From Symbiodinium natans (Eukaryota; Sar; Dinophyceae; Suessiales; Symbiodiniaceae): DNA of 64,000 nucleotides. The DNA lies in the NCBI GenBank assembly GCA_905221605.1, contig CAJNDS010001035.1:638501-702500 (forward strand), written 5' to 3'. The notes beneath the pieces were generated by a model. The model searched no databases. It was not told where the DNA came from and worked only from the letters and a program-made list of their open reading frames with translations. Positions 52,101 through 61,500 of the stretch are shown here, piece after piece; positions within the stretch are counted from its first letter, which is position 1, and every line of letters begins with the position of its first letter. Made by a program: the position numbers and the translations under genes.

Positions 52101-53218
52101 AATCGTCACTGGAAGCTTAAGGCTTGGATTGGGTGTTGTACTCTGATACCTGGTGAGCTTTCTGAAAACAGGTTCATGTAGCCGTACACGGGATTACAGG
52201 AGGTTCTAGATCTAGCTCGCCTCGTTTCCTCGTGATCGTCAAGGTATCACAAGTTAAAAATATCAGAGGCACTTCAGAACATGTCACCCCTACCAATCAA
52301 CAACCAGGGTGAGTAGCTGCATGGGAATGGTATCGGATAGCGGATATGATTGGAAGCAGAGCAGACGACCAAGCAGTAACAACCAGTAATCTGCAAGGTT
52401 TGGCACGTTGGGATGGGGGGCGGTTTCAATTCTTAAAAGCAAGCAATCGTCCACCTGAAGTGAGGGCTGTGCTGCATTTCTGCAGATGTTTTAGCCTTGC
52501 ACTCCAACATCACACGACACGCGGCACAAGCTCCATTCCGCAAGCGACGTGAAGCAAGAACATTCAGCAGGTTTCATGTAGGTTTCAGGGGGGCCTTCCT
52601 GCCAGGTTCGTTTCCGTGTGTTAGATAGCAGATAGCAGGCGCATTCACCAACCCAACCAGGCCAAAGGTTTACTCTTCGGTTTGGACTTATGTCCCGTTT
52701 TTGCTTTGGGGTGTTGAGGCAAGAGGTTAGACGGATGGGTGTTGAGTTGCTTGTAGTGGGGGTCTTCGTATCAGGGCTCGAGAGTACTTCAGGCAAACAC
52801 ACACCTTTCCACACATCGGCGCAGATCGGCTCCTTGGATTCCTAGGAGGTTAGCCCTGAACGAGCCGCTCAAGGGCCCGCGTCGCTTCTTATGGCTTTAC
52901 GAAGGGTTGGATACAGGGCTTCGGGTGTCGGCTTCCTTCTGCACAGCTCCTCTTTGTGTGCAGGCCGTCCGTCAGCTTCGCCGCCCCGGACTTTGGTGCA
53001 ATTTCCACAAGTCTGGATGGCAGCCCGAAGCGTCCTGTCAGGAGAGGATGTACAGCTCAGGAACCGAGGTGTGTGCGTACTGCATTGCATCTTGACAAGC
53101 TGTCCAACTCTCCCATGTGCCTTAGTTAGTCTGGCCTTAGTCGTGGAGCCCTTACATGAACCGGTGCATGCTGAATTGACTCTCCACAATTGTGATGTCC
53201 TCTGCTTAGAAGCTTCGC

Positions 53219-53266
<48 letters not shown>

Positions 53267-54462
53267 GAAACAGTGAGAGATACAGAAAGGGAAAATAAGA
53301 AAGAGAGAGACAGACTCGGGACGTCACGGGCACGCCAAGCACACGGGGGCGGGTCCGCTCCCCTCGAGCCCAGCAGAGGAAGAAGAAAGCAAGAGACAGA
53401 GATAGAGACAGAGACAGACACAGAGACAGAGACAGAGACAGAGACAGAGACAGAGATAGAGATAGAGATAGAGACAGAGACGGACGGACCACGGGGGCAA
53501 CTAACCCATGGACAGACGCACGGACGGACGCATGGACGGGTGGAGGGAGGGAGGGACGTAGGGAGGGAGAGAGGGGAGGGAGGGAGGGGAGGGAGGGAGG
53601 AGCCAGCGAGGGAGCAAGTCCAAAGTGTGAGCAGAGCGAGAGATCAGTGAAGTAGCGAGCGCGAGTGTGTGAGTGAGTATGAGTGGTTGAAAGTCAGTGA
53701 ACGCCAGATATTCAGAATTCCATTGGTTTGATTACGAAGCGAGTGCATCGCTTTGGCACATCTTGATTTTAAGTACTGCAGCCCAAGCCCTGCTGGGGCC
53801 CCAAGCTTAGTTTCACGTTTCTCAGTTTCGCAGCGGAATAAAATCCGCCAGTGAAGCTTGTTCATCGATTTCTGCCGCGGCAACAACCGCAACATAATCC
53901 CCACCAGCGACCCAACTTCAATGGTACCACTCAGTATTTCACCTGGAACCAACACATCCATCCACCCACCTCCCCGCCCCACCCCGTGACCCACCCACAC
54001 CACAACACGACCCCACGACCCGCGCCACTGCACCCACCACCTGCGCCAAGCACCCCACGACCCGGACCGCTGCACCGCACCCTAAAGTCAGATGAGCATC
54101 TATGCGACAGAGCGTTGCCGTTGTAAAACTGATAAAGGAGGGCAAAACCGCTGTGAAGTCTGCACCCAGCCACGTCTGGTGCAGATTCGCACCTGAGATT
54201 TTCAGAGTAGATCCGATACGCAGTCAGTACACCACGCTTTTTGGGCTGGAACAGCTGCAGCTTTGTCTTTGAGTGTAGCGAGTTATTGTGAAAGGTTTAT
54301 GCTCGTCAAGTCATGACCTAATCAAACCTGACGTGGAGGCTTGTCCTTGCTCGACACGGCCTTGATCTTGATCTTGAAGTGATGCTGAGTCGGCAGCTGC
54401 AATTCTCGTGGCTCTAGCGGCCACAGGTTGTTTCTAGGTTTGCAAAAGCCAGTCAGAGAGCA
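49161..54462. other. Interval with no recognised gene
   Basis: No family was recognised. Possible exon remnants are 49755-49830 (similar to 20520-20620), a duplicated Cys/His word at 49991-50045 and 50083-50150 (WRGCGSKYLKARHNLH and ECRGCSCKHMKHKAFPTH), and 52965-53042 between a CAG acceptor and GAGAGG (AVRQLRRPGLWCNFHKSGWQ). Simple repeats: (GT)n at 50524-50549, (GA)n at 53223-53262, GAGACA units at 53395-53485, and CACC-rich sequence at 53950-54075. Confidence 0.5.
53223..53640 (+). repeat. (GA)n and GAGACA/GGGA simple repeats
   Basis: About twenty GA units, then GAGACA and GATAGA units, then GGGAGGGA runs. Long open frames here (Ser/Leu, Glu/Thr) are artefacts of the repeat. Confidence 0.92.
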
Positions 54463-56550
54463 ATGGTTCCAGCAACTGCTCGGTTCTTGTTTGGGGTCGT
54501 CGTGTTCCAGGCGCACCTCATCATGGCACGACGCACGGAGTCAGACTTGCAACACGCAATGGACGTGGAGGACGTCTCAAGTCCCTCTCCGCTGTACAGA
54601 GATTGGTACAGCCACCCTGGCCGTGGTGACGACTACTACCATGCCCCTGCAATTCGTTATGTTGATGCAGAGGAGATAGACCAAGCACAGATGATGGACG
54701 GCCTTGCTTGCTTCTGCAAGAAGGCCTGGGCGCTCAGTGTGATTTAGGAGGGGCCGGGTACTGCAAGAGCTTCAGGAGTTATGTAGTAATTAAGGTTATC
54801 CCCTTGGATTTCCTTAAGCAAACCAGAGAGAACAAAAAGGTATCACAAAGCCTGTTGAAACTTCTTTGGGGTTTTAAGCAATCCAGCAGCCGACGCTCCT
54901 TCCCAGGTGAAGCTCGTCAGCGACTGCCCGTGGGTCAAGCCTGACAAGGAAGGCCGCCCAGAAGATCCGAGCCGCTTCCGTTGGTATCATGGCGATCAGG
55001 ACATAAGGGGGATAAGATTAATCTTATTCCCGATGTAGCCCCATATATACCTTATTATAGTCCCTATGTACCTAAGTAGCCCCTAAATCCCCTAAGGTCC
55101 CTTGTAAGGGTCCGTCCTTAAGTCCCTTGAAGGATCTTTGCTGCAAGCTGGCCTTTACATTCAGCATGAAGACTGTGGGATGGAACTACAAGCGTCAGGA
55201 GACAGCGGACTTGTGTGCGTCAGAACTGCGTCCCGCAGCAGGCGATGAGTGCTGCCATCTCAAAGATGACGGTGGCTTGATCGGTGTTCGCGTTCAACAA
55301 ACCAGAGCCTTCCTCTACTTAGAGGCCTACAAGGACAATACTTTTCCTTGGTCTGGGATTGCGCGGAGCTTCTACAGAAGCACGCCGAAGTTCGAGCTTG
55401 AGGAAGTCACTGGAGCCACCGACTTCACAGGGAGGGCAGTAGGAGCCGAGACCGTGCGTGCTTTCCTACAGAATGTGCAGGACACGGGGCGCTACAAGAG
55501 TGGGTTTGTATGCTCTGCACCTGCCTTCTTCGTCAGAAGCAGTCGGCCCAGTGCTGCTGCCATCAGGCTGGGCAGATTCTGTCTACCTCACCAGACCTCA
55601 CCTCAGATGGATTGCTTACTTTCAAAGTTCGTAGCAAAATAATAGTAGTAATAATAATAGTAATAATAAGAATAATAGTAATAATAGTAATAATAATAAT
55701 GGCCTTGTTTCAGGACTGACCTCGAATCAATGTAAGTTGCCCAGATCAGGCAAGCATCACAGCCGCTCGCCGTTGCCTACCGGTCGATGGAGCGCCCAGT
55801 GAGGTTCTGCCCGTGTCCTGGTCTGTCTTGGAGAAGTGTTGTGAACAACAGTTCTTTTTGGCTAAAAACCCTAAACCCTAAACCCTAAACCCTAAACCTT
55901 AAACCCTAAACCTTAAACCCTAAACCCAGTTTTTTGCACAGCACTTGCAGCACTTGGAGCTGTGCCACCAGGTTTGGGTGGAAGGGGAGATGGTCGTGGT
56001 CCCGAAGCATAACCACCAGCAGGGTTCCGTGAGTTTCGCAGAGGGCCCTGATGGGACTGAGTCCGTGCCCGAGTTCGTGACCTCTACAGATCCCAACATC
56101 ATGGATGACCCCACCACCCAGGCGGATGAGAGCAGCATGGTCTTCACATGGGGGCGAATCAACCAGTGGAATTTGACCTGTGAAGAAGAGAAGCCAGTGC
56201 CCTGGGTGAGGACGCAACATCACAGTGCAAGGTATCAGTGTGGAAGCACTCGGCACACCCCCACGGGACCCGCCACAACCCACTACTGCACACGCCACTG
56301 GTCTACGCACCACCAGGAGTACACGAACCAGTGTGTATCCCGCAAGTACACGCGCCTCTGTCCCGCCGGCCACGGCCTGTACGAGAAGCAGTTTCCTCAG
56401 GGGACCTGCGCTCTTGAGCCGTCGGGGCAAGTTGAGCTGCAGCTTGTTAGCATCGGGAATCTGAGCTTCATGTGTCCTGAGGAGTATCGCAGTGGGACAC
56501 CGGGCAGCCTGCGGTTCGATCCGCTCTGCGAATGTTCCGATGCGTGCTAG
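54463..56550 (+). CDS. Secreted cysteine-rich protein, four exons (unknown family)
   Basis: Exons 54463-54723, 54907-54999, 55148-55507 and 55942-56550 all join in phase 0, giving 440 residues. The N-terminus (ATARFLFGVVVFQAHLIMA) looks like a signal peptide. The middle holds CFCKK, CPWVKPD and a ~120-residue segment (TVGWNYKRQETADLC...DECCHLKDDGG...AFLYLEAYKDN). The last exon is rich in Cys, His and Trp (LELCHQVWVEGE, CTRHWSTHHQEYTNQC, CPAGHGLYEKQF) and ends LCECSDAC-stop. The even cysteines suggest disulphides and an extracellular location. Donors are GC (54724), GA (55000) and GT (55508), each with an AG acceptor. Intron 2 starts with a palindrome and intron 3 contains an ATT/AAT microsatellite and a telomere-like array. 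I do not recognise the family; a secreted adhesion or matrix role is only a guess. A TSP1 gene lies 2 kb downstream on the same strand. Confidence 0.7.
55007..55030. repeat. Palindrome at intron start
   Basis: GGGGATAAGATT is followed by AATCTTATTCCC, complementary at 11 of 12 positions, beginning 7 bases after the proposed GA donor at 55000. Confidence 0.7.
55641..55702 (+). repeat. (TAA/TAG)n microsatellite
   Basis: AATAATAGTAATAAT-type trinucleotide repeat in an intron. Confidence 0.9.
55864..55927 (+). repeat. Interstitial telomere-like array
   Basis: About nine CCCTAAA units, some CCTTAAA, ending ~15 bases before the AG acceptor of the next exon. Confidence 0.92.
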
Positions 56551-56690
56551 CCTTGGGGGGAGGGGTTGTCGGCCCAGAAGACCTCTGGGTCACTAGATCC
56601 GCGCGGGCACAATCGAAACAGGCCTCTGCGCACTTGTTTCTGCATGACATGCCGCTTCAGGATATCATAGATTCGGCCGGTTGTTCCTGG

Positions 56691-56704
56691 CATTTCGGCT
56701 CAAG
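56691..56704 (+). promoter_or_regulatory. Relict spliced-leader-like 14-mer
   Basis: CATTTCGGCTCAAG differs at one position from the last 14 bases of the dinoflagellate spliced leader (CATTTTGGCTCAAG). The upstream bases do not continue the match. Confidence 0.45.
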
Positions 56705-57369
56705 TGGAAGCGCTGAAAAGTGCATTCTTTTCCAGTCGGTGGCTGTCTGCACATCATTTCCATCCATTCCTCCATCTAGATGCTTGGCTGCAGCTAACGG
56801 AGCTTGGCTGGAGTGTGGCTCTTGACTGGAACAACAACCTATGACTACAGCCTGCGCTATTTGGCACGCTAGACTTCTGGAAATGTTCTTAGCAACCAAG
56901 CCGAGCTTGCACTGAGCATCGCTTGGCCCACGGGCAAAGCTCAACAACACGAAATGCCGTCAGGGGAAGGTTAAAACAGCCTTAGTCCCCCGCCACATCG
57001 TGCTTGTACTCCTAGTCGAGGTGCCCACGTTGAGCCTGGTGCTCGTGTTGAGAACGCCCAAGCCAACAACTTCTGTCACTGATTTAGATGTTTTTCAGAC
57101 CGTGTAGGCAGACGTGCGCACCTGCGCGCACGCGCATATTTGTGTGCACCAGGTGCTCACATGTACTTCTCAAGGTCCTGAGGTTATCAGGATAAGAAGC
57201 TAAAGCTCCACATCCACCCGACAGCAACACCTGCGCGGCCCCCTGGAGCAAGAACCCGTCTGTCGCAAGCGCAAGCTAATGACAAATAGCTTTGAATGAT
57301 ACAGTTTCCTTGGAGAGGGCCTGCTGTATGTTGTAGAAGGCACATCTTTGCAAACCCTTCCGGTCGCAC

Positions 57370-57440
57370 TTAAACCCTAAACCCTAAACCCTAAACCCTA
57401 AACCCTAAACCCTAAACCCGAAACCCTAAACCCTAAACCC
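57370..57440 (+). repeat. Interstitial telomere-like array
   Basis: About ten CCCTAAA units with one CCCGAAA. Confidence 0.94.
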
Positions 57441-58133
57441 TCTTCAGCCGAGGCGTTCACACGCTGGATGTGAGTACTGCTGGCTCCCAAGAAGCGTCCC
57501 CGCATTCGATGCGTAGTCGCGGTGCAGTGTAGGTGACTTGGGCCAACCTTCCGAAGTGAATCTGTCTATTAAGGCATACACGGATGTCCCTCGCAGGCCC
57601 GGGACCCTCTCTCTCTCTCTGCCTTGGAGTCTTGGCAGTGGTGTTTCTTTGTTCACATTCGCGTGTTGTTTGCTTTTTTCTCTCAGGTGCAAGAGAAGGC
57701 GAAAGCAGAGAAAGGAGAGGAGGGAGAGGGAGGAGAGGGAGGGGAGGAAGGCTTGGAATGCTTGGGCTTCCGCTCCTCCTCCAGCTTCAAGCCCTCGCCT
57801 TCCTCCCGGCACATGCCAAAGAACCCGAGGCCGGCTCTCGCGCATATGCAATGTCTAGGGGGGGGTGGGGGGGGCGCTGTTGAAGAAGCTCTGCTCTCTA
57901 TTGCTGGACGATCGCCCTGAAAGATTCCAAGCCAAGTTCGTTGAGCAGCTTGAAAGCACCTCTTCCATCGTCTCATGGGGGCCTTGCGGCTTTCAGCTCT
58001 TGGGCACGCTGCACTCCGCTTGTGAGAGGAGCTTGAGCTCGACTCCCCTAGATTGATGCGCGCCGAGCGCGAGGTGGCAGCGGGTTTTTTGGGAGAGCCT
58101 CTTGTGAGAGCACCTGGGATGTTCCCTCTAATG

Positions 58134-58214
58134 CTAACAGCTCCTTATGGGGGATCATAGTACCCCCTATTCGAATCCCCATTAAGGACTGCTAGTACAA
58201 GGGGGCACATCCCA
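58134..58214. repeat. Foldback element, copy 1
   Basis: CTAACAGCTCCTTATGGGG and CCCCATTAAGGACTGCTAG form imperfect inverted arms around ~18 nt, followed by TACAAGGGGGCACATC. The same layout is seen at 59756 and, more weakly, at 61981. Confidence 0.75.
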
Positions 58215-58510
58215 AGAGAGCACCATTTTTTTTTCCGTGCGTCTCATGTTTTTTTGTGCTTCGGCAAGCTGCACTCTGGTACTCAACAGGCACACCGCCA
58301 TGTCGGCGCTGCCATCGACATGGCAGGAACGGATGCACGTTTACTCTCTCCGGGTACCCTTCTGAATCTCCGTGTCTGTGTGTGTGTGTGTGTGTCTCCT
58401 TTTCCCAGCTGCACAGGACAGGTGGAGTCGGTGGAGCTGACGTCTTCTGCACCTCGGTGGTAAGTTTCAGCTGTGACCGGGGGTGACTTTGGAGCCAGCT
58501 GGAGCTTTCA

Positions 58511-61500
58511 ATGCGACGCAGGGCAGACGGACGGAGGATGCGGACTGCGCTTCTGGCTCAGCTTTGGTTTGAGATGTGGCTCGCCGCTTTGGCTCCTGCT
58601 TTGAAAGCTGAGGAGTGGGGCGACTGGGTGGACTGGAGCGTCTGTCAGTTTACTTGTGGAGGAGGTGAGTCCGTCAGGCCCGGTCGGGGGGGGGGGTAGC
58701 TGCGAGAGATATTTGCTGGAAAGAAGCACTCTTTTTCCCAACCCCCACACTTTTTTCAGATCTTCCTACCACGCCAAACAACCCTACACCCTGAACCCGA
58801 AACCCTAAAAGCCCTTTAAGAACCCCCCCAGACAGACCCCTCCAAAAAGAACAGAAAATCGCGAGGACGCGAAAGGTGAAAGTGGGCAAGACCTGCGAGG
58901 GTGACGCCAAGGAGATCAGAGCGCCTTGGCATTCAGAAAAGAGGGTTTTTCGGGTTCGTAGGGTTCAGTGTATACAGGGTTGATAGGGTTTCGGGTTTCG
59001 GGTTTCGGGTTCTTGTTGAAAGGTGTAAACCCTGTAGACCCCATAGGCCTTTTAAACCCTATAAACCCTGTATAATGAAACCCCATAAATCCTTATAAAC
59101 CCTATAAACCTTGTCAACCGTGAACAAAAGGGAGAGCCGGGGCCAAAAGAGCCTTTTAACGCTTCGGCTCGGCTGTAGGGTGCGTCTTGTGTTTTAAGGG
59201 TTCAGGGTTGAAAGTCTGCTGCGGGTTTCGTTGTTGCTCTTGTGCTGTTTGGGTTTTCGGATCTTAAGTGCTCTCAATGGTTAAGGAGTGCACCAAGAAC
59301 GACTGCCCAGTCGATTGCATCTGGGGGGATTGGTCGCGCGGGGCCCAAGATTCTCCCGATTGTTCGAAGCGGCACAAACCCCAAATCCTAAACCCTGAAC
59401 CCTAAACCCTAAAACTTCCAAGTTATCTGCTGTCCAGCATACCAGTCTGGCATGCCGCAACTGGATGCTGCAGCATCTTTTTCCCAGTCCCAGGATGGGC
59501 TATTCGGCCCGAAAAGCCCCAAAATCAACCCTATAAAGGGCCTTTTTAAGGGGTTCTAGGGTATCATAGCATAGTAGGCCTTACCCCATAGAGGGCCTGT
59601 TGAAGAGGGTATAGGATATAATGGCCCGTCCTGGTGCTCCCCCGCAGACTTGCGCGCAGCTTTTGTTCAGGAAGAGCTCGGCGTGCAGCTCGACGTGCGG
59701 TCCGGGCACGAAGACCCGGAAGCGCTCGTTTCAACAGGCGCGAAGAAGTGGGTACTAACAGTCCTAAATAGGGATTCTGGTACCCCCTAGTATAATCCCC
59801 ATTAAGGACTGTTAGTATAAGGGGGAACATCGCATGGTTTGGGGTTGAAGCGGCTCCTTTTTTTGAGAGACTCCGCCTTTGGGCATGAGTGCAGCGAGCG
59901 CACGTCTTGTGATGGTTCGGCTTGATGGACGTAGCGGCTCTTAGCAGGGCATGAGGGAAGGTGCCCCATCAGATCCCTTGATGGCTATGTGGGATGTAAG
60001 GTACACGCACCTTGTAATTCCCTGTTGTCAGACGAAGAACTAGGATGTAAACGCCAATGTGTTTTGGACTACCTGGACCACGGGCCACACGTTGTGAAGG
60101 AAGAACTGCCCCGGTACCTTTTTTCTAAACTAAATACAATGGAATCCCTTTAGAAGGGATCCCCAACAGGGTACCCCTCTTGTTTTTGGAAACGCACACA
60201 TCGTGTCTTCTTTCCCGTAGGTGGCGGAGTTCGGCGGCGTCCAGTGTGAGGGAAACACAACGCAGTCTCCTGGCCGCAGAACATCGCAGAGCACCGCCGA
60301 GTGTCAAGGAACGTCCCTAAGACCTAAAAGCCCTAAATCTTAGAAGTCCGACTACAAGCCTTAAATCCTAGAAGCCCTAACCCTATAAGCCCTAAATACA
60401 AGCCCTAAACACTAAGTTTGTTATGCCTCTGTACTTCTAAGGACGTCCGAGTGCAATAGTGGCGACTGCCCAATCGACTGTGCCTACGCAGACTGGGGTG
60501 CCTTGGAAAGCGCAGAGAGCACGGAAAGCAAGAAGAGATCTAGTAAGACATATGAGACATCTAAGAATCTAGCATTATGTATCATGTAGTACGTAAGATG
60601 AAGGGTATTGCGGATACATGATATAACATACAAGATACAGGATATAAGACATAAAAGGCGCAAGACTTAGGATATGAGAATCCAGTGTAAAGGTCTGAAC
60701 ACACAGTATATGACACCTAAACCCTAAACCCTAAACCCTAAACCCTAAACCCTAAACCCTAAACCCTAAACCCCAAAACCCCAAACCCTAAACCCTAAAC
60801 CCCAAACCCTGAACCCTAAACCCTAAACCCTATGTAGAAAGCATCGAGACTGAGAGAGCGCTCTTCTGAGACCCCTGGGGCGGCTGCTCCAAGTCCTGCG
60901 GCAGTGGGATGCGTACGCCCGGCCTTCTTAAGTTTTTAGGGTTCAGGGTTTAGGGTTTAGGGCTTAGGATGGGTTTAGGGTTTAGGGGTTTAGGGTTTAG
61001 GGGTTTAGGGTTTGGGGTTTGGGGTTTGCAGATGGTGTGCTTCAGGCAAGCGCTTCCGAAGCGTGGCAGTGCCCAGCTGAGACGGGGAGACCTTGACAAC
61101 GATTTCCGTCGTGATGACTGTGCTTAATGTGATGGAAGCATATCTTGGTGAAAGAAGGAGGCAGCTGCTTCTAAACAGCGGGGAAGATATTTTCCCTCCA
61201 ATTGTTTTCGTAGGCTGTATTCGCAAGCTTGAGGTGCAGCCCAGCGCCGACGGCACCGCTTGTGAAGAAATTGGGCTCGGGGCCTCTGAGACCAGAGATG
61301 AGCGCTGAGAGGGGTTTGGAGGCTTCAGAGGCTTCAGAGGCTTTAAAGGGTTCAGAGGGTTCACGCCAGATTTGGAATCCAAGCATTGAAAGTCACAAAA
61401 AAACACTCGGTTTCTGGCTTCGCCCTCTGTGACCTGCTTGGTTCTTGGCCTCCTCACTTCGCACCGGGCCACACAGAGCTCTTCTTCTTTGCTCTCTCAG

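Larger units (their letters stand above)
56551..58510. other. Interval between the cysteine-rich and TSP1 genes
   Basis: No gene was recognised. It contains a spliced-leader-like 14-mer (56691), a telomere-like array (57370-57440), a purine-rich GGAGAGG stretch (57690-57760) that gives artificial Glu/Gly-rich frames, and one copy of a foldback element (58134-58214). Confidence 0.55.

Noticed and set aside
52869-53650. Long Ser/Leu-rich and Glu/Thr-rich open frames
   Set aside because: They are translations of (GA)n and GAGACA simple repeats; every frame through them stays open.
57538-57976. Glu/Gly-rich frames after a CAG acceptor
   Set aside because: Driven by GGAGAGG purine repeats; no conserved residues to support an exon.
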